A stretch of DNA of 64,000 nt from Fusobacterium ulcerans ATCC 49185 (GCF_900683735.1 NZ_LR215979.1:3720001-3784000), one strand, 5' to 3'. Shown: positions 17,679-26,714, counted from the stretch's first letter. The notes: generated from the sequence alone by a model not told the origin. Made by a program: numbers and translations.

Positions 17679-18590
17679 TTATACAAAGGTTTTTCTAATC
17701 AAGGAAATAAAATCTTGAATATATGTAGGAAGATAAAAATCTTTTCTATAGGCAACACAAATATTTACAAAAAAATCAGGAGCCCCCACTTCATAGAAAT
17801 TCACTGGTTTGTAGTAAGAAAAATATTTTGCATAACTTGCCATAGTAAAGGCAACACCATATTCTTCAGCAGCAAGTTGAGAAGCAGCTTCCATATTTCT
17901 GATAACAAAAATCTTTTCAGGATTGACTTTAGCATGTGCCAAAGCTTTATTAGTAAAAGTTCTTGTAGCTTGTTCAATATCTTGAATTATAAATCTATTA
18001 TTTTTTACATGATTTAAATCTAACCATGGGTATTCATGATCTTTAATTTTAACAGCATACTTGCAGGCAGGGTTATTGGGAGAAATAGCAAGAAGAAGTT
18101 TATCCTTATAGATAGAAATAACATTTAGCTTATCAAGGGACATTAACTTATTTGTAAAGATAATATCTAATTCACCTTCTAATAACATTTTTTCCATTTC
18201 TTCACTACTTGTTTCAGAACAAACAATCTCTATATTTGGATAGCTTTTTTCAAATTTTACAAGTAATTCTGGAATGAAAAAGCTGGTACGACGAATATGA
18301 GTTCCAATTCTTATTCTACCAGTATATCCAGCAACTAAATCTGAAAGTTCTCCTAAAAATTGATTTTGGATTATGAGAAGTTCTTTTGCTCTTTTTACAT
18401 ATAATTCTCCTGCTTGGGTAAGAACCATTTTTTTTCCAATATATTGAAATAGCTTTATTCCCATTCTCTCTTCCAGACGTTTTAGAAAAATACTAAGAGT
18501 AGGCTGGGAAACATATAATTCTTCAGCTGCTTTTGTAATATTTCCATGTTTAGCCAAAACTGTAACATATTCTTGTTCTCTTAAGTCCAT
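17679..18590 (-). CDS. LysR-family transcriptional regulator
   Basis: 303 residues. The N-terminal HTH reads YVTVLAKHGNITKAAEEL then YVSQPTLSIFLKRLEERM, and an effector-binding domain follows. Start ATG after AAAAGGAG. It is divergent from the YfcC carrier at 18754, with a LysR-type dyad between them, so it probably activates the carrier/amidohydrolase/aldolase operon. The stop lies 52 bases before the activator start at 17626, in the same direction, so some co-transcription is possible. Confidence 0.92.
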   Translation of the reverse strand: MDLREQEYVTVLAKHGNITKAAEELYVSQPTLSIFLKRLEERMGIKLFQYIGKKMVLTQAGELYVKRAKELLIIQNQFLGELSDLVAGYTGRIRIGTHIRRTSFFIPELLVKFEKSYPNIEIVCSETSSEEMEKMLLEGELDIIFTNKLMSLDKLNVISIYKDKLLLAISPNNPACKYAVKIKDHEYPWLDLNHVKNNRFIIQDIEQATRTFTNKALAHAKVNPEKIFVIRNMEAASQLAAEEYGVAFTMASYAKYFSYYKPVNFYEVGAPDFFVNICVAYRKDFYLPTYIQDFISLIRKTFV

Positions 18591-18612
18591 AATCTTTCTC
18601 CTTTTAGTAAAA

Positions 18613-18629
18613 TATAGCTTTAGGCTATA
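18613..18629. promoter_or_regulatory. LysR-type operator TATAGC-N5-GCTATA
   Basis: A perfect 6-5-6 dyad in the divergent region, 23 bases before the LysR start. Size and place fit an autoregulatory LysR box. A possible -10 for the carrier operon, TATAAT, occurs about 50 bases further right. Confidence 0.55.
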
Positions 18630-18753
18630 CTAAATAAAACAATTTTAAATTAGACTAATAGTTATAATTGTATTATAATAATTTTAATTTAAAAAAGCAA
18701 TACAAAACTATGCATGGTTTTAATACAAAAAAATAGGAAAGAGGAGAAAAGTT

Positions 18754-20166
18754 ATGGAAAAAGGAAAAGAAAAGCCTAAAAAACAGTTTAAAATGCCACA
18801 CACTTTTGTTATTATTTTTGTTATTATAGTGACTGCAGTAGTTTTGACTTGGATTATTCCAGGGGGAGAATATGCAAGATATGCTAATGAAAAAGGGATA
18901 AAAGTAATAGATCCAACTAAATTTAATTATATAAAAAATACTCCAGTGAATCCATTAATGATTCCTATGTATATAGTAGAAGCCTTTATTAAAAATATAG
19001 ATCTTCTATTGGTAATACTATTTTCAGGGGGAGCATTTCATATGCTGACTAAAAGTGAAGCTCTTCAAACAGTAATAGCTAAACTGGCAAAGAAATTTTC
19101 TAATCATATAGGTGTATTTATTCCTATTCTTACTTTAGTATTTGGACTTATATGTACAACTCAAGGAGTAAATATGTTTATTGCCTTTGCTCCTGTAATG
19201 GTAATGATGTCATTGGCATTGGGATTGGATTCTATTTGTGGAGTAGCTATAATTCTATTGGGAGGAGCTATTGGTTTTTCTACAGGAACTCTCAATGTCA
19301 GTACAACAATAATTAGTCAAAAAATAGCAGATCTTCCTTTGTATTCAGGAATAGGATATCGTTCTATATGTTTTATAGTATATTTTATAGCAACAAATAT
19401 ATATCTGGTAAGATATGCAAAGAAAGTAAGAAAAAATCCAGAGATTTCTCCTATGTATGATTTAGATCTGAAAAATGAACTTAAAGAAACTACTAATTTA
19501 GAAAATTTTGGAGAGATGGATGGACGTAAATGGACTATAATTTTATGTTTGGTAGTAGCATTGGGAGCAATAGTTTATGGATGTATACTACTTGGTTGGA
19601 GTTTAAAAGAGCAGTCTTGTATTTTTCTTACTTTAGGAATAGTAGTAGGAATAATAGCTGGGTTTGATGCTAATACAATATGTAAAGAATTTCTAAATGG
19701 ATGTAAAATAATGTTAGGAGCAGCATTTATAATTGGACTTGCAAGAAGTATAGGTAGTATAATGGCAGATGGACAGATCATTGATACTGTTGTTCATTCC
19801 CTTGCTAAAGTGTTGAATCTTATTCCTTTCTATCTGCAGGGAGTAGGAATGTTGATTGCTAATACAATAATAAATGTATTTATAACATCAGGTTCAGGGC
19901 AGGCATCAGTAGTTATGCCTATAATGATTCCTTTAGCTGACTTAATTGGAATGACAAGACAGACTACAATTTTAGCATTTAACTTTGGAGATGGTTTCTG
20001 TAACTATATTCTTCCTACATCAACTGCATTAATGGGAATAATAGGAGCAGCTAATATCCCTTATGACCGTTGGATGAAATTTATGTGGAAATGTTTTATC
20101 CTATGGTTAGTGGTAGGATCAGTTATGATTATAATAGCACAAATTATAAAATTAGGACCAATGTAA
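18754..20166 (+). CDS. YfcC-family membrane carrier (C4-dicarboxylate/basic amino-acid antiporter-like)
   Basis: 470 residues, about 11 membrane segments. The start region MPHTFVIIFVIIVTAVVLTW then IIPGGEYAR is the YfcC/DcuC-type signature; the second half has FITSGSGQASVVMPIMIPLAD and GDGFCNYILPTSTALMG, the conserved substrate-site loops of the family. Members are annotated as C4-dicarboxylate or arginine/ornithine-type carriers but few have known substrates. First gene of an operon with an M20 amidohydrolase and an HpcH aldolase; the carrier may import an N-acylated or peptide-like compound that the amidohydrolase opens. Confidence 0.85.
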   Translation: MEKGKEKPKKQFKMPHTFVIIFVIIVTAVVLTWIIPGGEYARYANEKGIKVIDPTKFNYIKNTPVNPLMIPMYIVEAFIKNIDLLLVILFSGGAFHMLTKSEALQTVIAKLAKKFSNHIGVFIPILTLVFGLICTTQGVNMFIAFAPVMVMMSLALGLDSICGVAIILLGGAIGFSTGTLNVSTTIISQKIADLPLYSGIGYRSICFIVYFIATNIYLVRYAKKVRKNPEISPMYDLDLKNELKETTNLENFGEMDGRKWTIILCLVVALGAIVYGCILLGWSLKEQSCIFLTLGIVVGIIAGFDANTICKEFLNGCKIMLGAAFIIGLARSIGSIMADGQIIDTVVHSLAKVLNLIPFYLQGVGMLIANTIINVFITSGSGQASVVMPIMIPLADLIGMTRQTTILAFNFGDGFCNYILPTSTALMGIIGAANIPYDRWMKFMWKCFILWLVVGSVMIIIAQIIKLGPM

Positions 20167-20181
20167 AAAAGAGGAGAAAAA

Positions 20182-21351
20182 ATGAAAGAAAAGTTATTTA
20201 AGGAAATAGAAATAGAGAAAAAGAAGTTAATAGAGATGTCAGATTTTATCTTTGATAATCCAGAGTGTGATGGAAACGAGGTAAAAGCAGCAGAGGTATT
20301 GACAAACTATTTAGAAGAAAATGGTTTTCAGGTGGAAAGAGGAATAGCAGGCTTACCAACAGCTTTCAGAGCTGTGTATAATAAAGGAAATGGTGGAGCA
20401 AGAATAGGAATACTTTGTGAGTATGATGCATTGCAGGGACTGGGGCATGGTTGTGGACATCATATGCAGGGACCTTCTTGTGTAGGAGCAGCAGCAGCAT
20501 TAAAAAATATAATTAAAGATAAAGATTTTTCAATAGTGGTCTATGGAACTCCTGGAGAAGAAACTTTTGGTGGGAAATTAAATATGCTCAAAGCAGGATA
20601 TTTCAAAGATATAGATGTAGCATTGATGATGCATGGAGCTCCAGATACTTGCACAGATATAAAATGTTTGGCTCAATCATCTTTTGTTGTGACTTATCAT
20701 GGAAAGAGAGCTCATGCTGCCTTGATGCCTGAAAGTGGAAGAAGTGCTTTTGATGCTCTGCTTCTATCTTTTCAAGGAATAGAATTTATGAGAGAACATG
20801 TAAAAGATGATGTACGTATGCACTATACTGTCAAAGAATTACCTGGACCAGAGAATGTAGTTCCAGCAAAAGCAGTAGGTAAGTTCTCACTTCGTTCTTT
20901 TTCGAGAGAATATCTTGATACTGTAGTAGAACGTTTTAAAGATGTAATCAGAGGTGCAGCTATTATGAGTGGAGTAGAATATGAGCTGACAGAAGGGAAA
21001 TCTCTTGATAATAAGATACCTGTGCTGTCATTAAATGATCTTTTCATTAAAAATGCTGAGCTTATAGGAATTCCTGGAATTACAAAACCTAGAGAAAAAA
21101 CTGGCTCAACTGATTTTGGTAATGTTATGCATGAAATACCAGGAAGCTGTATCAGAGTAAAATTTGTTCCTACAGGAACATCTTCACATTCTCAGGAATA
21201 TATAAATGCAGGAAAATCAGAAGAGGCTCATAATTGTGTAATATATGGAGCAAAAGCTATTGCTGGAACAGCTTATGACATAATTAATGATGAAAAAATA
21301 CTGCAGAAAATAAAAGAAGAGTATATAACTAATAGAAAGATATATAAATAA
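20182..21351 (+). CDS. M20-family metallo-amidohydrolase
   Basis: 389 residues. Zinc-site features are visible in order: CEYDALQGLGHGCGHHMQGP (about 84-103), GTPGEETFGGK with the catalytic/metal Glu pair, MMHGAPDT, and a C-terminal SHSQEY His. The inserted dimerisation domain lies between. This is the M20D/AbgA-HipO type, which hydrolyses amide bonds in N-acyl amino acids, aminobenzoyl-glutamate or indole-acetyl-amino acids. Start after AGAGGAG, 15 bases behind the carrier stop. No signal peptide. The substrate presumably enters through the upstream YfcC-like carrier. Confidence 0.9.
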   Translation: MKEKLFKEIEIEKKKLIEMSDFIFDNPECDGNEVKAAEVLTNYLEENGFQVERGIAGLPTAFRAVYNKGNGGARIGILCEYDALQGLGHGCGHHMQGPSCVGAAAALKNIIKDKDFSIVVYGTPGEETFGGKLNMLKAGYFKDIDVALMMHGAPDTCTDIKCLAQSSFVVTYHGKRAHAALMPESGRSAFDALLLSFQGIEFMREHVKDDVRMHYTVKELPGPENVVPAKAVGKFSLRSFSREYLDTVVERFKDVIRGAAIMSGVEYELTEGKSLDNKIPVLSLNDLFIKNAELIGIPGITKPREKTGSTDFGNVMHEIPGSCIRVKFVPTGTSSHSQEYINAGKSEEAHNCVIYGAKAIAGTAYDIINDEKILQKIKEEYITNRKIYK

Positions 21352-21373
21352 AATTTAAAACATGAGGAGGAGT

Positions 21374-21400
21374 ATGGTAATTTCTGTAATTATCATATAA
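21374..21400 (+). CDS. Possible 8-codon leader peptide MVISVIII
   Basis: GAGGAGG at 21364-21370 is positioned for the ATG at 21374, giving an 8-residue peptide of Val, Ile and Ser that stops 5 bases before the aldolase ATG. The aldolase itself has no good ribosome site of its own, so translation may be coupled through this mini-ORF. It could also be a chance reading frame if the aldolase uses the distant ribosome site. Confidence 0.4.
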   Translation: MVISVIII

Positions 21401-21405
21401 AAAAT

Positions 21406-22158
21406 ATGGAAAATTTAAAGAAAAGATTAAAGAAAGAGACTCTGTTTGGAACATTTGTTCCTTTTGCATTGGGAGATGTTGCTGACTATACTTCAAGACT
21501 TGGGTTTGATTTTATTATTATTGATAATGAACATGGGATTATGAATCAAGAAACAATATTTGATATGATAAGAGCAGCTCAATGTCAGAGAACTTCTGTC
21601 CTTGTAAGATGTACAAACAGTACTCCAGATATGATTCATAAGGTACTGGATATGGGAGCAGAGGGAATTCTTGTTCCTGTTATAAATACAGCTGAAGATG
21701 CTAGAGAGGTAATAAAATCAGCATTTTATCCACCAAAGGGTGAAAGAGGAATAGCATATTTTACAAGAGCATCATCATATGGTCTTATAGAAGATAAGAC
21801 TGAATTTCTGAAAAAGGCAAATGAAGAGGTCTTTATAAGTATTCAGCTGGAAACAGGAGCTGCTATAGAAAATTTGGATGAAATATTAGAAGTGGAAGGG
21901 ATAGATATGTTTTTTATAGGACCAAACGATTTAGCAGCATCTTTAGGAATTCCAAATTCACATCCAGAAATGGAAAGAATTATAGAGGAAACTATCAGCA
22001 AAATTATAGCTAAAGGAAAAACAGCAGGAATTTTTGTAACTGATGATGAAACAGCTAGAAAATATACTGGATATGGAGCAAAGTTTATTCTTACTTCTAT
22101 AACTAAATATTTGACACAGGGAGTAAAAGAATATTTAAGAAAAGCTAAAAATAACTAG
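21406..22158 (+). CDS. HpcH/HpaI-family 2-keto-3-deoxy acid aldolase
   Basis: 250-residue TIM barrel of class II pyruvate aldolases. Key stretches: DNEHG (general base His), LVRCTNSTPDMIHKVLDMGA, the metal ligand Glu in IQLETG and FFIGPNDLAASLG with the metal ligand Asp. Relatives split 4-hydroxy-2-oxoheptanedioate, 2-keto-3-deoxy-glucarate or -rhamnonate to pyruvate and an aldehyde. Here it is the third gene of a carrier/amidohydrolase operon, so the final substrate may be a 4-hydroxy-2-oxo acid. The ATG at 21406 begins the conserved region but follows only AT-rich bases; the strong ribosome site upstream serves a mini-ORF. Confidence 0.88.
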   Translation: MENLKKRLKKETLFGTFVPFALGDVADYTSRLGFDFIIIDNEHGIMNQETIFDMIRAAQCQRTSVLVRCTNSTPDMIHKVLDMGAEGILVPVINTAEDAREVIKSAFYPPKGERGIAYFTRASSYGLIEDKTEFLKKANEEVFISIQLETGAAIENLDEILEVEGIDMFFIGPNDLAASLGIPNSHPEMERIIEETISKIIAKGKTAGIFVTDDETARKYTGYGAKFILTSITKYLTQGVKEYLRKAKNN

Positions 22159-22165
22159 AACTGAT

Positions 22166-22222
22166 AAAAAGAGGATGACACTTAAGCAGAGATTCTACTC
22201 TAGCTTTTAAGTCTCCTCTTTT
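22166..22222 (+). terminator. Terminator after the aldolase gene
   Basis: AAAAGAGGA...TTAA pairs with TTAA...TCCTCTTTT across a 20-base loop. It separates the carrier operon from citDEF. Confidence 0.75.
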
Positions 22223-22325
22223 ATGAACTTTATGTTAATATTATATTAAGAAAAAATTGAGTATAATATAGGTGACTAAAAAGCTAGGTTAATTTTTAGA
22301 ACTTTTCACTGGAAAAGGGTTAAAG

Positions 22326-22338
22326 TTGTACTGTACAA
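22326..22338. promoter_or_regulatory. Palindrome TTGTAC-T-GTACAA before citD
   Basis: A perfect 13-base dyad, 27 bases before the citD ATG and about 60 bases after a TATAAT-like -10 box at 22262-22267. The shape resembles GntR-family operators; a CitO-like regulator would be a natural candidate, but no such gene is in the window. Confidence 0.5.
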
Positions 22339-22364
22339 TTAATTGAAACAAAGGAGGAGATAAT

Positions 22365-22628
22365 ATGGTGGGAGTATGTGGAAACGAAAAGGATTCAGAT
22401 GCTTTGGTTACTGTAAATTTAGATAATAGTGGAATTGAAATAGAGATAGAATCAAAGAATAAAAAAATGTTTGGGAATCTTATGAAAAAAGCTGTGAAAG
22501 AGGTATTGGCTGACATGAAAATAGATAATGCAAAAGTGTTGGTACAGGATTTTGGAGCATTAGACTTTGTAATTAAAGGAAGAACAAGAACTGCAGTGAG
22601 AAGAGCTTTAACAGGAGGGATGAAATAA
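22365..22628 (+). CDS. citD: Citrate lyase acyl-carrier protein (gamma subunit)
   Basis: 87 residues, close to the usual 95-100. The sequence carries the family pattern GNEKDSDALVTV with the serine that receives the triphosphoribosyl-dephospho-CoA group, followed by the conserved VQDFGALDFVIKGRTRTAVRRAL at the C terminus. It is the carrier subunit of the citrate lyase complex that splits citrate to acetate and oxaloacetate. GGAGGAGAT precedes the ATG; its stop overlaps the citE start. The genes for prosthetic-group synthesis (citC, citX, citG) are not in the window. Confidence 0.93.
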   Translation: MVGVCGNEKDSDALVTVNLDNSGIEIEIESKNKKMFGNLMKKAVKEVLADMKIDNAKVLVQDFGALDFVIKGRTRTAVRRALTGGMK

Positions 22629-23509
22629 TGGAAAAAAGAGCAAGAAGAACCATGTTGTTTGCTCCAGCAAATAATCCTAAAATGCTGGTAACAGCTCATC
22701 TCTATGGGGCAGACTGTGTTTTATTTGATTTAGAAGATGCAGTTAAATATGCAGATAAAGATGCTGCCAGAGATTTATTGGCTGAAGCTTTAAAGACAGT
22801 AGATTATGGAGATACAGAAATATTTGCAAGGATTAATCCTTTAAGTACAGAATTTGGAAGAGATGATGTAAAGATATTAGTTCCAGCTGGGCTTAGAAAA
22901 ATGAGACTTGCTATGTGCGAAACTCCTGAACAGGTAAAAGAACTTGATGAACTATTGACTGAAGTTGAGAAAGAATATGAAATAGAAAATGGGGCTTGTA
23001 AGATACAATGCTCTCTGGAAACCCCTTTGGCAGTTATGAATGCTGTAAGTATTGCAACAGCATCTCCAAGGGTAACATCAATATCTTTTGGAGCAGAGGA
23101 TTTCACAAGAACTATGGGAGCAGAGAGAACTAAAGAGGGAAAAGAACTGTTTGTGGCTAGAACTCTGGTGGTAATGGCAGCTGCTATTGCAGGAGTAGAT
23201 GCGATTGATACTGTATGGTCTGACTTAGATGACGAAGAAGGATTCAAAGCTGAGGTAAAAACTTCAATGAATTTGGGGTTTGCTGGAAAATCTTGTATTC
23301 ACCCATCACAGATAAAGATAGTTCATAAGATATTTACACCAAATAAGGAAGAACTCGAAAAATCATTGGAAATAGTCAGAGCAGCAGAAGCTGCCAATAT
23401 CAATAAAGGGGGAGTAATCACAGTAAATGGAAAAATGGTGGATATTCCAGTAATTGCCAAGGCAGAAAAAGTAGTTAGACTGGCTAAAAGTGCAGGAATG
23501 ATTAAATAG
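22628..23509 (+). CDS. citE: Citrate lyase beta subunit
   Basis: 293 residues, standard length. RRTMLFAPANNPKML at the start, VLFDLEDAV with the metal-binding Glu/Asp, and GKSCIHPSQI near the end are the CitE signature. The subunit splits citryl-ACP (or citramalyl-ACP) to acetyl-ACP and oxaloacetate (or pyruvate). TAATG overlap with citD gives tight coupling. Because Fusobacteria ferment glutamate partly through citramalate, a citramalate lyase role should be kept open; sequence alone does not decide. Confidence 0.92.
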   Translation: MEKRARRTMLFAPANNPKMLVTAHLYGADCVLFDLEDAVKYADKDAARDLLAEALKTVDYGDTEIFARINPLSTEFGRDDVKILVPAGLRKMRLAMCETPEQVKELDELLTEVEKEYEIENGACKIQCSLETPLAVMNAVSIATASPRVTSISFGAEDFTRTMGAERTKEGKELFVARTLVVMAAAIAGVDAIDTVWSDLDDEEGFKAEVKTSMNLGFAGKSCIHPSQIKIVHKIFTPNKEELEKSLEIVRAAEAANINKGGVITVNGKMVDIPVIAKAEKVVRLAKSAGMIK

Positions 23510-23527
23510 TTAGGAGGACGAGATAAG

Positions 23528-25084
23528 GTGGAAATAAAAAATATAAAAAATAAAGCAGAGAGAGAAATCCCAGAATATATTAAAGGATATGGAGAGGTAA
23601 AACCTTATGCTGGGCCTTTTGCTACAGAACCAACAGGAAGAAAATATGCTCCATTAAAAAGTTTTTCTAAACCAGGAGATTCAAAAATACTGGCTTCAAT
23701 AAAAGAAGCAGTAGAGAAATGTGAAATAAAAGATGGAATGACAATTTCTTTTCACCATCATTTAAGAAATGGAGATTATGTACTTAATATGGTAATGGAT
23801 GAAATTGCCAAGATGGGAATAAAAAATCTTAATTTAGTCTGTTCTTCATTGACAAAGGCACATGAACCATTGATTGAACACATCAGAAATGGGGTGGTTA
23901 CTGGGATAAATACTTCAGGACTGAGGGGAGAGATAGCCAAAGAGATTTCTAGAAATAATATCTTGGGAAGACCTGTGATATTTAGAACTCATGGAGGAAG
24001 AGCGAGGGCTATAGAAGCAGGAGAATTAAAAATAGATGTAGCCTTTATAGCAGCTCCAGCCTGTGACAAAATGGGAAATATGAATGGTGCAGAGGGAAAA
24101 TCAGCATTTGGAGCTATGGGATATCCAATGGTGGATGCTCAATATGCAGAAAAAGTAGTAGCAATAACTGATAATTTAATGCCTTTTCCATTAAAGAGAA
24201 TCAGTATTCCTATGACTCAGATTGATTATGTAGTAGTAATTGAATCAATAGGTGATCCAGAACAGATAGCAACTGGAGCAACAAGGATAACTAAGAATCC
24301 ACAGGAACTTTTAATTGCTGAAAAAGCATCAGAGGTATTGACAGCAACTGGGTATATTAAAAATGGATTTTCATTTCAGGCAGGTTCTGGGGGGGCTTCT
24401 CTGGCAGTATGTAAGTATTTGAAAGAATATATGCATGAAAATAATATAAAGGGATCATTTGCAGCTGGAGGAATAACAGCTGCTATGGTTGAGTTCTTAG
24501 AAGAAGGATATTTTGAGGTTTTACTGGATACTCAGAGTTTTGACAGTGCAGCAGCAGAATCAATGCTAAAAAATCCAGCTCATATAGAAATGTCAGCCTC
24601 TATGTATGCCAATCCACATAATAAGGGCTGCAGTGCTCATCAACTAGATGTAATGATTTTGTCAGCAACAGAAATAGATACAGATTATAATATAAATTCA
24701 CTGACTGGGTCAACAGGGATAATAATGGGAGCATTAGGAGGAGCACCAGATACAGCAGCTGGAGCAAAATTAACAGTAGTAGTAGCTCCAACTATGAGAA
24801 AAAGAATTCCAATAGTTACAGATAGAGTAACAACTGTAGTGACTCCTGGTGAAACAGTTGATATATTAGTAACAGAAAGAGGAATTTGCGTAAACCCTAG
24901 AAGACCAGAATTAATTGAGATTTTGACAAAAGTAGGAATTCAGTTGAAAACTATAGAACAGTTAAAAGAAGAAATTGAAAAATTGACAGGAGTTCCAGAA
25001 AAATTTTCCACTTCTGATACAGTAGTAGCTGTAGTAGAATATAGGGATGGGACTGTGATAGATGTAGTAAGACAAGCTAAATAA
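23528..25084 (+). CDS. citF: Citrate lyase alpha subunit (citrate:acetyl-ACP transferase)
   Basis: 518 residues, full length, starting with GTG after TAGGAGG. The N-terminal stretch GYGEVKPYAGPFATEPTG and internal FHHHLRNGDYVLN match CitF, the CoA-transferase-like subunit that exchanges the acetyl group on the ACP for citrate. CoA-transferase-fold features such as GGITAAMVEFLEEGYFE and SLTGSTGIIMGALGGAPDTA are present. It completes citDEF and is followed by a strong terminator. Confidence 0.93.
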   Translation: MEIKNIKNKAEREIPEYIKGYGEVKPYAGPFATEPTGRKYAPLKSFSKPGDSKILASIKEAVEKCEIKDGMTISFHHHLRNGDYVLNMVMDEIAKMGIKNLNLVCSSLTKAHEPLIEHIRNGVVTGINTSGLRGEIAKEISRNNILGRPVIFRTHGGRARAIEAGELKIDVAFIAAPACDKMGNMNGAEGKSAFGAMGYPMVDAQYAEKVVAITDNLMPFPLKRISIPMTQIDYVVVIESIGDPEQIATGATRITKNPQELLIAEKASEVLTATGYIKNGFSFQAGSGGASLAVCKYLKEYMHENNIKGSFAAGGITAAMVEFLEEGYFEVLLDTQSFDSAAAESMLKNPAHIEMSASMYANPHNKGCSAHQLDVMILSATEIDTDYNINSLTGSTGIIMGALGGAPDTAAGAKLTVVVAPTMRKRIPIVTDRVTTVVTPGETVDILVTERGICVNPRRPELIEILTKVGIQLKTIEQLKEEIEKLTGVPEKFSTSDTVVAVVEYRDGTVIDVVRQAK

Positions 25085-25092
25085 AAATAATT

Positions 25093-25141
25093 GAGGATGC
25101 CTTATAAAAAATATAATTTTATAAAAGCATCCTCTTTTTTT
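25093..25141 (+). terminator. Strong terminator after citF
   Basis: GAGGATGC (25093-25100) pairs with GCATCCTC (25127-25134) and an inner AT-rich stem extends it; T7 follows. It also separates the convergent DeoR gene. Confidence 0.88.
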
Positions 25142-25149
25142 GTATTAGA

Positions 25150-25905
25150 TTATTTTTTTTTAGTATCTCTTTCTGAAGGGGTAATAACATTTTTAATTTT
25201 TTTTAGTTCTTCAGTAAGGGATTCTGTAATTATGTAAGTATCATCATTCCTTGGAAGAGTGTACATAGCAGTTTTATTAAATTTAGAACTGTCAATCATA
25301 ATATATGAAACTTTACCTCTGCTGATGGCAGATTTTTTTATATTATGCTCATACTCATCAGTGGAAAGAATATCAAAATCAGCATTCATTCCATTAGCAC
25401 TGGAAAACACCTGATCAAAGTGATAAGATTCGATTAATTTATTAGTTTCTTTCCCAACTACAGAACGAGTTTTGTCTTTTAAAAAACCACACAATAGAAA
25501 AGCACGAATATTTTTTGCATTTAAAGCTTCTGCATGGGGAATACCATTTGTTATTACAGTAATGGAAGTATCTTTTATGTAGTTAATCATATAATAAGTA
25601 GTAGAGCCAGAACCTATAAAAATTAATTCATTTGGATGAATTAGAGAAGCTGCTATTTTTCCAATTTTCTTTTTTGCTTCAATATTTAAAGATTGTTTTT
25701 TACTCATTGATTGTTCAATGATTCCATTATTTTTCTTTATCCCACCATGAAAACGTGAAAGAATGCCTTCTTTTTCCAGCGCAGTAAGATCACGTCTTAT
25801 TGTAGTTGGAGAAACATCTAAAAGAAGTTCTAATTCAGGAAAAGATAGTATCTGCTGTTTTTTCAGTGTATTTATTATTAAAGCTTTTCTTTCGTTAAAT
25901 CTCAT
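25150..25905 (-). CDS. DeoR-family transcriptional repressor
   Basis: 251 residues from ATG 25905, which follows AGGAGGG; an in-frame ATG 33 bases earlier lies on the wrong side of that site. The N-terminal DeoR HTH reads ERKALIINTLKKQQILSFPE then SPTTIRRDLTALEKEGIL, followed by the sugar-phosphate-binding DeoR C domain with IGSGSTTYYMI. It is divergent from the PTS/sulfatase operon and very probably represses it in the absence of a sugar phosphate inducer. Confidence 0.92.
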   Translation of the reverse strand: MRFNERKALIINTLKKQQILSFPELELLLDVSPTTIRRDLTALEKEGILSRFHGGIKKNNGIIEQSMSKKQSLNIEAKKKIGKIAASLIHPNELIFIGSGSTTYYMINYIKDTSITVITNGIPHAEALNAKNIRAFLLCGFLKDKTRSVVGKETNKLIESYHFDQVFSSANGMNADFDILSTDEYEHNIKKSAISRGKVSYIMIDSSKFNKTAMYTLPRNDDTYIITESLTEELKKIKNVITPSERDTKKK

Positions 25906-25993
25906 TTTTAAGATTCCCTCCTGACATAATTTATACATTATTATAACATGAAAAAAGAAATAAATCTATTCATAAAATAATTGAAAATTTGAA

Positions 25994-26170
25994 TGAAAAT
26001 AACCATTTTTTAAAAAGAGTGTAATTATATTTTAAAATTTAAAAATGAAAAATAATAGAGCTAAAAGCTTTATATAAAAACAGTATGTAAGATAAAATAA
26101 AGTTTTTTTATTGACAAAAAAAGAAGTTGTGATATAATTGATTTATAATAAAAATGGTTGAAAATAACCA
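25994..26170 (+). promoter_or_regulatory. PTS operon promoter and repeated DeoR operator
   Basis: TTGACA at 26111-26116 and TATAAT at 26133-26138 form a 16-base-spaced sigma-70 promoter for the PTS operon. TGAAAATAACCA occurs twice, at 25994-26005 near the repressor gene and at 26159-26170 just after the -10 box; the second copy is part of the dyad TGGTT-N6-AACCA. Two copies in one divergent region suggest DeoR operators that could hold a repression loop. Confidence 0.65.
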
Positions 26171-26234
26171 AAAAATAAATTGAAGAATAATTAGAAAGAA
26201 AGCAAAATAACTTATATTTTTAGGAGGGAGATTT

Positions 26235-26714
26235 ATGGAAGTAAAATTAGCTCGTATTGATAACAGACTACTTCATGGAATTGTAGCATCACAATGGGCA
26301 CCAAGTGTAGGAGCAATGAGAGTCATGATAATAGATGATGAAGTTGCTGGAAATGAACTTAAAAAAAATGGGATGAAATTGGCAAAACCAGCTGGGTCTG
26401 CCTTATCTATCATAAGTCTGGAAACAGCTCTTACTAATTATAAAAATGGAAAGTATATAGGACAGACAGTGTTTTTAATAGTAAAAAATCCTCAGATTAT
26501 TCTTGAATTAATAAATGCAGGAGTCAAAATACCTAAGTTGAATATAGGGGCAACAGCAGAAAAAAATAATGAAATAAAATTATCAGGGCAAGCAACTGTA
26601 ACAAAAGAAGAAATGAAGCTATACAGAGAAATTTATGACAGAGGAACTGCCATAGAAATCCAATATATACCAGCAGATACAATAGTACAATTTAAAAACT
26701 TTTTAGAAAAATAA
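26235..26714 (+). CDS. PTS mannose/GalNAc-family EIIB component
   Basis: 159 residues, the normal size of a stand-alone mannose-type EIIB. RIDNRLLHGIVASQWAP at 7-23 carries the phosphorylated histidine (His15 in RLLHG). It takes phosphate from EIIA and gives it to the incoming sugar. GGAGGGAG precedes the ATG. First gene of the cluster EIIB-EIIC-EIID-EIIA-sulfatase. Confidence 0.93.
   Translation: MEVKLARIDNRLLHGIVASQWAPSVGAMRVMIIDDEVAGNELKKNGMKLAKPAGSALSIISLETALTNYKNGKYIGQTVFLIVKNPQIILELINAGVKIPKLNIGATAEKNNEIKLSGQATVTKEEMKLYREIYDRGTAIEIQYIPADTIVQFKNFLEK

Noticed and set aside
22289-22699. Long reading frame opposite citD/citE
   Set aside because: It is a shadow of the citD and citE frames, with no ribosome site and no protein-like features.
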